A stretch of DNA of 23,566 nt, taken from the IMG/VR virus record IMGVR_UViG_3300022752_006144, positions 1 through 23,566 of that record. The stretch is one strand, 5' to 3'. The notes beneath the pieces were generated by a model, which made no database searches, had not been told where the DNA came from, and was given only the letters and a program-made list of their open reading frames with translations. The position numbers and the translations under genes were made by a program. Position 1 is the stretch's first letter. Every line of letters starts with the position of its first letter. Below, one piece after another: positions 14,651 to 21,777 of this stretch. This DNA is from a virus.

Positions 14651-15175
14651 TCAAGCACCATCTTGTTCATGGGCGGTCATTGCAACCACTCGCACCGAGC
14701 ATGCAGTGGTGATCTCGGCCCAGCGCCGAGGAGTGAGGCCTAGTTGCTGAGCCACATCAGTTGGTGCCGCTCCCTGCCGCAGCAGCTTCTGCCCGCGTGC
14801 GTGCAGCTCCCGCCAGCGGCCAGGTACCGAAATCAGGAATCCCTTGTCGCGCAAGTAGTGGGTGATCTCGCCGTTCACAAACGGCCTGGCGTAGGCGATG
14901 AAGTGATTAGGGCTGCGGCCGGGGTGCTGGGTGTTGTACCGACGCGAGGCCTTGATCAGCCCGATCGCCGCCAGCTGCTCCAGATCTTCTTTGGGATGAC
15001 CGGTGCGGCGGGCGTAGTTGGCTGCCACTTTGGCGGCGAAAGGGAGGTGCTCCACTACCAAGGCATCAGCAGCGGCATGGGGTGAGCGCTCAGGACCTCG
15101 CGAAAGCCCTGATGCCGTCACGCGAGCAGTGGCCTGCTGGGGCTTGGGGCGGTGGACGTGTAGTGGGGTGCTCAT
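14651..15175 (-). CDS. Short sigma-70-family factor with regions 2 and 3 only, 174 aa
   Basis: Residues about 40-110 match sigma region 2 of the SigB/SigF/SigG type: VVEHLPFAAKVAANYARR, then EDLEQLAAIGLIKASRRY and NHFIAYARPFVNGEITHYLRDKG. Region 3 follows with SVPGRWRELHARGQKLL and a helix-turn-helix-like block (APTDVAQQLGLTPRRWAEI). The chain ends there, so region 4, which contacts the -35 element, is absent. Region 2 binds the core polymerase and melts the -10 element, so the protein may direct RNA polymerase to element promoters, possibly late genes. It starts 20 bases after the terminase stop and precedes the portal cluster. A truncated host-derived sigma or a regulator that only binds core enzyme is possible. 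The Arg/Pro-rich N-terminal 35 residues are probably flexible. Confidence 0.82.
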   Translation of the reverse strand: MSTPLHVHRPKPQQATARVTASGLSRGPERSPHAAADALVVEHLPFAAKVAANYARRTGHPKEDLEQLAAIGLIKASRRYNTQHPGRSPNHFIAYARPFVNGEITHYLRDKGFLISVPGRWRELHARGQKLLRQGAAPTDVAQQLGLTPRRWAEITTACSVRVVAMTAHEQDGA

Positions 15176-15195
15176 CAGAAATGGGGGGATGTCCC

Positions 15196-16845
15196 TCAGC
15201 GGGAGAACAGCAGCGGCCGGGGCGTGGCCTTGCCCTGGCTGCGCCAGTGCTGGCTCTGCAGCCAGATCACGCCCTGGCAGAAGGCATCCACCAGGTCGTC
15301 GTGGGCCCCGTTGGGAAAACCCAGCAACTCGCTGATCAGGGCCTCGTTGCCGCTGCGAAAAGCCAGCTGGCCGGCCTCTAGCAGCGGGGCCACGGCATGG
15401 GCGCGGCTCACCTTGCTACCGGTGGGCCGCACTGCAATCAGCCCTGGAATCTGCCGCCGCAGCAGCTGGCAGACGGCCGGGCCATTGGCGGCGTCTTCGA
15501 TCAGCACCGCATCAGGACTCAAGTCCTGCCCCAGTGACGCCAGTGTCTGGCCGAGGAATTTGACCACCCCCGGCAGGTCGAGGCGGTGGTGCTGGCTCCA
15601 GATCACCTCGATCCGATGGACAACGCCTTCTTGCGGTTCGGCCGGTGAGCGCACCCCGGCGGCACTGGGGTGGAGCTGCTCACCCCGTGCCTTGGCCTGG
15701 CCAGCCGGGTGGCGGGCCTCCTGATCCGGCAGCAGGCCGAGAAGGCAGAAGCCGCAGTAGTCGTTCTCCGCTCCCCCCTTGAAGCTCAGGTCGCAGCTCA
15801 GCACCACCGCCGCAAACGCCCTTTGCGCCGCCCGGCCGTCTGGGGCAGGGGTGCCCGCTGTGGTGCCGATCCAGGCGCGTTGGAACAGCAGACCCTCCGC
15901 CGGTGAGGGCCGCTGCTGATACAGCGCGTTCCACCAGTAACTGCCGGCGCGGATGCGGATCTGCTCCAGCTCCCCCAGAGGGAACCGCTGCGGGCAGAGC
16001 GGCTCACCGGGCTGGCGCCAGTCCGGCTCGATGGTGCAGGTGTTCGGGAACTTGATCTGCTGCTGGGGCGGTTCAGCAATGGCCGGCAGGTTCAGCACCT
16101 GCCAGCGCTGCGGAGCCTCGCCGCTCTCCTGCTCCAGCAACCAGCCGATCAGGTCCTCCTGGTGCCAGCGGGTGAGTACGACGACCTGCGCAGCACCTGC
16201 AATACCCCCTCGTAAAGGCCCCTCTGGGGCCGGCCCCAGAGGGGCGGGTTCGGCGCGGGTGAGCCAGACGGATTGGAACCACTCGATCAGCTTCTGGCGT
16301 TGGCTGGCGGAGTTGGCGTCTTCCGGACCCTTGTAGGGGTCATCGATGATCCCCAGCGCGTAGCCCTTGCCGGTAAACGGCCCGCGCACACCAGCGGCGA
16401 TGCAACCGCCTCGATCAGGGGTGAGCCAGTTGCCCACGGCAGTGGAGTCCTTTGAGAGGGGGTGGCCGACCGCGCGGTAGTAGTGCCGTGCCTCACGGCT
16501 ATGGGCATAGGCCAGCTCGGCCGAATAGGAGGCGATGGCGCAGAAGCGCGTGGGGTACCGGCTCACCCAGTAGGCGGGGAACAGCTTGGAGACCAGCAGC
16601 GATTTGCCCAGCCGCGGGGGGCAGCAGACGATCAGGCGGTTGAGCTCGCCATCGGCCACGCGCTGCAGCAGGGCGATCAGGCGTTCGGCCCAGGTGTGGA
16701 AGGCGTAGCCGGGATAAGCGGCCACGATGAAGTCACGGAACAGCAGGCCTTGGCGGCTAATTGACGCCCGGTCGGGATCGGGAACACCCAGCAGGCCCCC
16801 GTCAGCCCACAGGTCAGACGCCGGATCCAGTAGCAGACCCTCCAT
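15196..16845 (-). CDS. terL: Terminase large subunit, 549 aa
   Basis: This is the packaging motor. The ATPase half has a Walker A-like CCPPRLGKS (residues 74-82) and a Walker B ending in acidic residues (ALGIIDDP, 163-170). The nuclease half has the three acidic clusters of the RNase H-like fold: CDLSFKGG (Asp352), VLIEDAANG (Glu450/Asp451) and GAHDDLVDAF (Asp516/Asp517). The ATG at 16845 overlaps the small-terminase stop by one base (TGATG), which decides the start; the open frame reaching further upstream is a shadow of the small-terminase gene. A 28-base palindrome (16218-16245) encodes a short AP-x-GP repeat (about residues 200-210) between the ATPase core and the next conserved strand (VVVLTRWHQEDL). 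Length and motif order are normal, so the enzyme is probably functional. Confidence 0.93.
   Translation of the reverse strand: MEGLLLDPASDLWADGGLLGVPDPDRASISRQGLLFRDFIVAAYPGYAFHTWAERLIALLQRVADGELNRLIVCCPPRLGKSLLVSKLFPAYWVSRYPTRFCAIASYSAELAYAHSREARHYYRAVGHPLSKDSTAVGNWLTPDRGGCIAAGVRGPFTGKGYALGIIDDPYKGPEDANSASQRQKLIEWFQSVWLTRAEPAPLGPAPEGPLRGGIAGAAQVVVLTRWHQEDLIGWLLEQESGEAPQRWQVLNLPAIAEPPQQQIKFPNTCTIEPDWRQPGEPLCPQRFPLGELEQIRIRAGSYWWNALYQQRPSPAEGLLFQRAWIGTTAGTPAPDGRAAQRAFAAVVLSCDLSFKGGAENDYCGFCLLGLLPDQEARHPAGQAKARGEQLHPSAAGVRSPAEPQEGVVHRIEVIWSQHHRLDLPGVVKFLGQTLASLGQDLSPDAVLIEDAANGPAVCQLLRRQIPGLIAVRPTGSKVSRAHAVAPLLEAGQLAFRSGNEALISELLGFPNGAHDDLVDAFCQGVIWLQSQHWRSQGKATPRPLLFSR
16218..16245. repeat. 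28-base perfect palindrome inside the terminase gene
   Basis: The sequence equals its own reverse complement over all 28 bases, with the pattern GCCCC TCT GGGGC repeated in mirror form around CCGG. It encodes the AP-x-GP repeat. It shares size, framework and reading frame with 10856-10883, but its variable bases differ in a pairing-preserving manner. Confidence 0.8.
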
Positions 16846-17372
16846 CAGCTTTTGCTCTCCGGCGGTTTGAGCGGAGCGCGCAGCAGTCCACCGATCTCGG
16901 CGATCACCCGGAAGGCACCCACTGCAGCTGAGAACTGCTCGGCATCCATGGCGCGGCGGGCGCAGTCGTTGAGGGCAAAGATCTGCTCGGCCTGGTGCCG
17001 GCGGCGGTCGGAGATCAGCTCCTCCACCATGCGCATCCGCGCCAGGTCGAGATAGCGATTGATCGTCTTGACGTTGCTCACCCCCCAGCTTTCGCCAGCT
17101 TTTGCCCTGATCTCCAGCAGCGGCAGCCGCTGAGCGATCCACAGCTGGGCCTCAGCAATCCGTCGCTCGACCTCTCCAGCGGTGGCCCTGGGCGTCTTGA
17201 CGTGGTGAGGAGCGCGCCGCGGTGGGTTGGTCTGACTGATCGGCCGGCTTGGGTCCACCGCTACCGCCACCGGCTCCCAGAGAGCGTCTCCGTCGGCGTC
17301 CTGCTGATCGGGTGCGGAGCGCAGCTCCTCCACCGGATCGGCAGCGGCCTGGTGGTGGGCGCGAGGGGGCAT
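16845..17372 (-). CDS. terS: Terminase small subunit, probable, 175 aa
   Basis: The gene immediately precedes and overlaps the large-terminase gene. After a Pro/Asp/Arg-rich flexible N-terminus (about 1-60), the protein has a helix-turn-helix-like region (AEAQLWIAQRLPLLEIRAK, then ESWGVSNVKTINRYLDLAR). Helices suited to oligomerisation follow (EQIFALNDCARRAMDAEQ and AAVGAFRVIAEIGGLL), ending in LKPPESKS, which would be the part that contacts the large subunit. Small terminases recognise the packaging site and load the motor. Assignment rests on position, size and the HTH pattern, since this subunit is poorly conserved. Confidence 0.78.
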   Translation of the reverse strand: MPPRAHHQAAADPVEELRSAPDQQDADGDALWEPVAVAVDPSRPISQTNPPRRAPHHVKTPRATAGEVERRIAEAQLWIAQRLPLLEIRAKAGESWGVSNVKTINRYLDLARMRMVEELISDRRRHQAEQIFALNDCARRAMDAEQFSAAVGAFRVIAEIGGLLRAPLKPPESKS

Positions 17373-17376
17373 CGGC

Positions 17377-17760
17377 TCAGAACGGCTGGTCCTGGGCCTT
17401 CGGGGGGCGGATGGTCCAGAAGGGCTTGCCGCGCTTCTCGGTGGCGCTGCCCTGCTGGATGGCGCTCTCCTTAGCGGCCTTGAGCTGCTGCTCGATCTGC
17501 TGCACCGCAGCGGGGAACGCGTAGCTCAGCCGGCCAAGGCTGTGGGAGAAGGCCCAGTCGTTGTGGGAGAAGGAGGGATCCAGCTGGCCGGTGGCCATCG
17601 CCGCGTTGAGGGCCTCCAGCAGGGGGTCCAGTTGCTGCTCCAGCTCCTTCTGCTGCGCCTTGATCGCGGTGACAGCGTCCAGCAGGGCGTCGAGATCAAC
17701 CTCCCCCGCAGCAGTCAGGACCGGCGCGGGAGGAGCAGCAGCGAGCAGGAGATCCGCCAT
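17377..17760 (-). CDS. Coiled-coil hypothetical protein next to the exonuclease gene, 127 aa
   Basis: The ATG at 17760 is preferred over a TTG five codons upstream. The N-terminus is Ala/Pro-rich, then an amphipathic coiled coil runs from about residue 20 to 55 (ALLDAVTAIKAQQKELEQQL). A W-FSHSLGRLSYAFPAAVQQIEQ block and a terminal ATEKRGKPFWTIRPPK segment follow. Short proteins with a coiled coil and an aromatic block ending in a Trp near a basic tail are common beside phage recombination exonucleases, so a partner role for the nuclease at 17865-18557 is plausible. No name can be given. The stop lies 4 bases before the small-terminase start. Confidence 0.65.
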   Translation of the reverse strand: MADLLLAAAPPAPVLTAAGEVDLDALLDAVTAIKAQQKELEQQLDPLLEALNAAMATGQLDPSFSHNDWAFSHSLGRLSYAFPAAVQQIEQQLKAAKESAIQQGSATEKRGKPFWTIRPPKAQDQPF

Positions 17761-17864
17761 CGAGGAGCACCACAAAGACTGCCCGGATGCCTCCGAGCCT
17801 GCCCAATCTAGCGGCTATGGAACGTTGGCCAGCTTGTCAGGCCTGCTTGCGGTGATCCTGGCGT

Positions 17865-18557
17865 TCAGAAGGGTCGGTGGGCCAGGCAGTAGCGGCTCCA
17901 GGCGGCGGCCCAGGCGCTCAGGCACTGCTCACGGCTGTAAAAGGTGCTGGTGAACGCCTCGCCGGGTTTGCTCCAGATCGTCTGGCCCAGCTCGTAGTGG
18001 TTCCCCTGCGCAGCCTCCAGCACCATGTAGCCGCCCAGCTGCGCGGCGGTGGAATAGGGCCGTCCGTGGGCCGAGAGGGTCTTGAGGTCGTACAGCACCC
18101 GCACCTCCCGTCCCCTGCGCTCACTCAGCGCTGGTGAGACATACGCCCCATCGAAGGCCCCGGCGACGTTGCGGACCAGGCAGCAGGTGAGTCGCTCGCT
18201 GGCGATCACCTGCACCTCGTCCCAGAGCGGCAGCTGCAGTAGCGGCAGAATCCAGTCCCGGTACGGGTGATGACCCGGCAGGGCCTCTGCTTCCAGCAGG
18301 GCATCGGCTGCGCTCTTGCCCACCAGGTAGCGGGCCTGGCTGTAGCGCTCCAGAGCGGCATGCACGGTGGTGCCGCGGGGCTCCCAGATGGAGCGCTTGG
18401 CCTGAATCGAGCGCTTGGCTACGGCGCTCAGGCCATGGGCCAGCACACCGGTGATCGACACCGGGAACAGGTGATCGCCCAGCCAGTAGCGGTGGGCTGC
18501 TTCGTCCCGCCAGAGGCCGGGAATGGGCTCAAGCCAGGTCGATGTGGTGCTGCGCAT
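17865..18557 (-). CDS. PD-(D/E)XK superfamily nuclease, exonuclease-like, 230 aa
   Basis: The protein carries the core of the RecB/Cas4/lambda-exonuclease-like PD-(D/E)XK fold. An early RGTTVHAALERY gives His66, ERLTCCLVRNVAGAFDGAYV supplies Glu121 and the GxFD turn, VLYDLKTLS is the D-x-K catalytic pair (Asp157, Lys159), and AAQLGGYMVL is the QhxxY motif (Gln173, Tyr177). Such phage enzymes resect double-stranded DNA ends for single-strand annealing recombination or genome repair. The length is typical for a stand-alone nuclease. The ATG at 18557 is followed upstream by a non-coding region of 287 bases with repeated motifs that probably controls it. A single-strand annealing partner was not recognised in the window. 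Confidence 0.85.
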   Translation of the reverse strand: MRSTTSTWLEPIPGLWRDEAAHRYWLGDHLFPVSITGVLAHGLSAVAKRSIQAKRSIWEPRGTTVHAALERYSQARYLVGKSAADALLEAEALPGHHPYRDWILPLLQLPLWDEVQVIASERLTCCLVRNVAGAFDGAYVSPALSERRGREVRVLYDLKTLSAHGRPYSTAAQLGGYMVLEAAQGNHYELGQTIWSKPGEAFTSTFYSREQCLSAWAAAWSRYCLAHRPF

Positions 18558-18844
18558 GGCCGTTTCAGATGTGACGCGGTGTGACGGTGGCTGTCACAGC
18601 CGAGATCGCCTGCTGGCAGAGGCTTCTGGCGGTGCCTGTAACGATGTAACCCTTTTTCAGATATAGAGGCATTAGCAAGCAGCAGTGTCTGGTTGAGCAG
18701 GTGTGCATTTGTCTTTGAATTCATAGGGGGCTCTATGTGCTCCCTGGAGCGTTACATCGTTACGGAGGCCCAGATCCTTTGCGGGACAGGCGATCTGGGC
18801 GTTACCTCTGCTGTTATGTCTGGCCGTTTTGTAACGGCTGCGGG
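18558..18844. promoter_or_regulatory. Non-coding control or origin region with repeated GTAAC/GTTAC motifs
   Basis: The stretch has no credible gene. GTAAC or its complement GTTAC occurs at 18638, 18646, 18751, 18759, 18801, 18831 and 18844. The first two pairs form a perfect 13-base inverted repeat 100 bases apart (18638-18650 with 18751-18763). Next to the exonuclease start lie GTGAC at 18571 and 18581 and GTCAC at 18592, forming a TGTGA-N8-TCACA type dyad. The middle part is A/T-rich, with TATAGA at 18662 on + and CTATAT on -. The layout fits either an operator/promoter region for the nuclease and terminase transcript or an iteron-like origin next to the primase gene. Confidence 0.65.
18638..18763. 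repeat. Perfect 13-base inverted repeat with 100-base spacer
   Basis: GTAACGATGTAAC at 18638-18650 is matched exactly by its reverse complement at 18751-18763. Each arm is itself a direct repeat of a 5-base motif with 8-base spacing, close to one helical turn. This suits binding of a dimeric protein on one face of the DNA. Confidence 0.75.
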
Positions 18845-21457
18845 TTACAGCACGCTCAGGGGAATGGCGACGGCACGGCTGACCATGCCGGCGCCACAGA
18901 AACGCACAGGTCCGGCCCGTTGCGCACCGCTGAGGCGCAGCAGCACCACTGACCAGCTGTTCTGCCAGGCGGTATCGGCCAGGAAGTGCTCGATGGCCTT
19001 GGCGGTGTTGCTCACCAGCAGCCGGTCCTGATCCACCCGCAGGCCATGGCGGCCCATGGTCTGGGCCGCCAGGCCAGGGCTCACGTCGATGCAGCTGCTG
19101 TGGCATGCCGCCAGCTCCACCAGTTCACCGATGGTGCGGGTGACGGGCTTGTCGTCGGTCTCCACCCGCACCTGCCGCTGCAGGATCGTCTGAATGCAGC
19201 GGGCCTCGTCGGGAACCTCGGTGCTCTGGCTGTAGCTGTCCCAGTTGTGGACCTCAATGCACTCCTCGGCCTCCTTCTGGCTGGGAACTGCATCGCTGAG
19301 CAGCGACCAGGCGCCGGCCATCAAGGTCCCGTACTGATCCCCCAGGCGCTGGGAGTCGAAGTGGCGGGCGGCAGCCGCCGAGAAAACCACAACCGACTGA
19401 CGGATCACCGGGATCAGCGACACCGTCCGAGCGATCAAGCGCCGCGCCAGCTGCGGGGTGATGTAGCGCTCGAGATCCCGATCGAGGCTCTGCCAGTGGG
19501 CTTCGCGTTCCTCCTGATTCATCTCGGTGGGGCTGCGCAAGGTGAGCTGCGCGAAGCGGCTCTTGTCAGCTCCCTGCTTGAGGGCGGTGGCGATCGAGGA
19601 CATCAAGAACATCGAGCGCACCCGGTAGCGGCTCACATCGCCGCTGGGGGAACCCTTGAGCATCTCGGCACTGCTCTCGCTGCTGGCCACCCGCGCCAGC
19701 GAGAGGATCGCCTGCATCCGCTGCTGGTCGCCCTTCTCGTTGCTCTCCGCCTCATCGAAGACCACCGGCACGGCATCGGAGCAAATGGTCTGACGCAGGC
19801 CGGCCTCTGTCGTGGCGCCCGACACCGCCAGGCGCAGGTCACCGAGCAGCGGCACCACAAAGCGATCGAGGATCTGGCTCTTCCCGGAGCCGGCACCGGC
19901 GGTGAGCCAGAGGTGGGGCCGCCAGCGCAGGGCTCCGCAGATCGGAGCCAGCACCACCCAGCCCTGCAGCAGGGTGCCGGAGGCCGGCACCTCCCAGCGA
20001 AAACGGTTGGCGATGCTGACGATCACCGCCGCTTCCTCCACGGTCAGGGGTTTGACGCCGCAGGGCCCCTCCTGGCGTTCGAGGCGCTGGTAGATGTGCC
20101 GCGAGCGGAATGGCTTGGTGATCGGGTGCTCCCCCTCGGGGGTGATCAGGCGATCGCCGAGGTGCAGCACGGTGCGGCCCTCATCCCACCAGGCCCCGCG
20201 GCCACGGATGCGTTCCACCGCGAAGATCCCCATCGCGGCGGAGCTCTTGTGCAGATCGCTGGCCGCCGCCGGCCAGTTCACCCCGGTGCGGCTGGGGTAG
20301 AGGCTCTCCCAGTACTCCAGTGGTGCCAGGGCGACGAGGTGAGTCGCGGTGTGGCAGCCGCGGGGCAGCCGGATCACCTGACCGGTGCTGGAAGGTTGGT
20401 AGAAGTTCGCGTCGGCGTCGTAGCCCAGGCAGAGGAAGGGCGCTGCCGGCCTGGGGGCTGCAGCACCCGCCGGCGGGGGAGGAGGCCCATCGCCACCCGC
20501 CTCTGGCGGGGTCCATGGCTGGGCTGCTTTCGCCAGTTGGCGTGCGGCCTGCCGGGGCGTCCAGTCGGCATCGGCCAGGTCCCAGCCCTGGGGCAGATCC
20601 GCCGGCAGGGCCACCAGTTGCAGCTGGCAGTCAAGGGGATGCAGCAGAGCGGCCAGGCTCTCCATGGCTTCCACTCCGGCGGCATCGGCATCGGGCCAGA
20701 GCGTCACCGAGCGGCCGGCGAGCGGTGTCCAGTCCGCCTTGGCGATCGCCTTCGATCCGTTGGGCCAGGTCAGCACCGCGTGCTGCGGGAACAGGCGGGC
20801 AGCTGCATCGGCGGTGCCCTCCCCTTCCACCACCAGCACCGGAGCCTCGGGGCGCCTGTGCAAATCCGGCAGCCCATAGAGCGGCCGGGGTGCGGGCCAG
20901 TCGCAGGTGAAGGCATCGCGGCGGCTGGGGCGATGCCAGTCCCCATCGAGCCAGACCCGATGCAGGAAGGCTTTGGCGCCGCTGCGCAGCCGGATCCGCT
21001 GGATCCAGAACAGCACCTCTCCGGCGCCATTGCGGTAGGCCCACTGGGCGGTGGCGCCGCGGTTCAACGGCGGCGGCGGCGCATCGGCAGGGGGCTTCTC
21101 GGGCATGCGCCAGGGCTTGCCGTTTCGGCTGGTGGCACTGCCGGCACGTGGGTCCTGCTGATCAGGCACCAGGCCAAGGAAGGCCTCCACCTGCCGGGCG
21201 GCCTCCACAAAGCTCCAGCCCTGCCGGCGCATCAGCAAGTCAATGCCGGAGCCGGCACCACCGCGCTGGTCCTTGCCGCCGCACTGGTTGCAGAACCAGG
21301 AGCCGCTGCCGTCCTTGTCGTCGAAGCGGTAGCGATCGGTTCCGCCGCAGAGCGGGCAGGACTGATGACGATCGCTCAGCTCCGCGTCACTCAGCCCTGC
21401 CAGGGCAGCAAGGATCTCCGGCCAGCGGCCTCGGGCCGCAGCAATGGCATCGGCCAT
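18845..21457 (-). CDS. Primase-ATPase/helicase fusion, 870 aa
   Basis: The N-terminus is a zinc-ribbon primase domain (Cys34, Cys37, Cys56, Cys59, with SCPLCGGTDRYRFDDKDG). A TOPRIM-like primase region follows, with VLVVEGEGTADA (Glu211 region) and LWPDADAAG (253-261). After a Pro-rich linker (about 315-340) comes an ATPase with Walker A TAGAGSGKS (519-527) and Walker B VPVVFDEAESNE. Zn-primase/helicase fusions of this kind start and drive phage or plasmid-type replication. The ATG at 21457 was chosen because the longer frame would overlap the gene at 21468-21671, and because the zinc ribbon begins soon after. A GGTGAG lies 9 bases upstream. The C-terminal 300 residues are not assigned. It is downstream of a repressor-like gene on the same strand. 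Confidence 0.88.
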   Translation of the reverse strand: MADAIAAARGRWPEILAALAGLSDAELSDRHQSCPLCGGTDRYRFDDKDGSGSWFCNQCGGKDQRGGAGSGIDLLMRRQGWSFVEAARQVEAFLGLVPDQQDPRAGSATSRNGKPWRMPEKPPADAPPPPLNRGATAQWAYRNGAGEVLFWIQRIRLRSGAKAFLHRVWLDGDWHRPSRRDAFTCDWPAPRPLYGLPDLHRRPEAPVLVVEGEGTADAAARLFPQHAVLTWPNGSKAIAKADWTPLAGRSVTLWPDADAAGVEAMESLAALLHPLDCQLQLVALPADLPQGWDLADADWTPRQAARQLAKAAQPWTPPEAGGDGPPPPPAGAAAPRPAAPFLCLGYDADANFYQPSSTGQVIRLPRGCHTATHLVALAPLEYWESLYPSRTGVNWPAAASDLHKSSAAMGIFAVERIRGRGAWWDEGRTVLHLGDRLITPEGEHPITKPFRSRHIYQRLERQEGPCGVKPLTVEEAAVIVSIANRFRWEVPASGTLLQGWVVLAPICGALRWRPHLWLTAGAGSGKSQILDRFVVPLLGDLRLAVSGATTEAGLRQTICSDAVPVVFDEAESNEKGDQQRMQAILSLARVASSESSAEMLKGSPSGDVSRYRVRSMFLMSSIATALKQGADKSRFAQLTLRSPTEMNQEEREAHWQSLDRDLERYITPQLARRLIARTVSLIPVIRQSVVVFSAAAARHFDSQRLGDQYGTLMAGAWSLLSDAVPSQKEAEECIEVHNWDSYSQSTEVPDEARCIQTILQRQVRVETDDKPVTRTIGELVELAACHSSCIDVSPGLAAQTMGRHGLRVDQDRLLVSNTAKAIEHFLADTAWQNSWSVVLLRLSGAQRAGPVRFCGAGMVSRAVAIPLSVL

Positions 21458-21467
21458 GGGATGTCGC

Positions 21468-21671
21468 TCACCATCCCTGGCTGGCAGGTGCCTGGTTGCC
21501 CGTAGAGCCGCGATCCGGCGTGGGCACCAGGGCCTCACGGTGAATCACCGCGTCGAGCACCTGGCGCAGGGCGGCTGAGCGGCTCAGGGAGCCATGGCGA
21601 CGCCGGGCATCCAGCCAGGCCAGCTGCTCTTGGGTGATCGAGACACTCACCGGCAGGGCGTAGTCGGACAT
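21468..21671 (-). CDS. Ribbon-helix-helix repressor-like protein, 67 aa
   Basis: The N-terminal half fits the CopG/Arc-type fold. A beta strand LPVSVSITQEQLAWLD leads into a helix, a turn with SLSRSAALRQ, and a second helix QVLDAVIHRE. RHH dimers insert the paired strand in the major groove and commonly repress their own operon. The C-terminal 20 residues (Pro/Gly/Ser-rich) look unstructured. The gene ends 11 bases before the primase start and is divergent from the helicase gene, so it could control both transcripts through the intervening 106 bases. An antitoxin role is possible but no toxin gene is adjacent. Confidence 0.75.
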   Translation of the reverse strand: MSDYALPVSVSITQEQLAWLDARRRHGSLSRSAALRQVLDAVIHREALVPTPDRGSTGNQAPASQGW

Positions 21672-21777
21672 GGGAACTCTGCTCGCGAACTACAGCCTAA
21701 TACCGTGGGCCAGCTCTCGCTAGGCTAAGCCAAAGAAGGCCAGTGGCTAGCTCCTGTCCTGATCGCCTGTGATCCTG
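21672..21777. promoter_or_regulatory. Divergent promoter region between repressor-like and helicase genes
   Basis: The two transcription units start back to back here. GCCTA at 21695-21699 and TAGGC at 21721-21725 form an inverted repeat with a 21-base spacer. TATTAG on the - strand near 21700 is a possible -10 element. These are weak patterns, and the region is called mainly from gene orientation. Confidence 0.5.

Noticed and set aside
16846-17142. N-terminal extension of the large terminase to 17142
   Set aside because: It overlaps the small-terminase gene completely and gives a low-complexity Arg/Gly/Pro sequence. The TGATG overlap supports a start at 16845.
18428-18724. 98-codon open frame on the - strand covering the GTAAC region and the start of the exonuclease gene
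   Set aside because: More than half of it overlaps the exonuclease coding frame, the translation has no domain, and the region shows operator-like repeats instead.
18638-18763. NtcA or LexA binding sites in the GTAAC region
   Set aside because: The cyanobacterial NtcA consensus GTA-N8-TAC and the LexA consensus do not fit the spacing of the motifs. The repeats are better treated as their own class.
18986-21505. Very long open frame on the + strand opposite the primase gene (about 839 codons)
   Set aside because: The translation is His/Gly/Ala-rich without any domain, while the - strand frame has a zinc ribbon, TOPRIM and Walker motifs. It is a GC-driven shadow.
21458-21538. N-terminal extension of the primase to 21538
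   Set aside because: It would overlap the ribbon-helix-helix gene and adds only basic low-complexity residues before the zinc ribbon.
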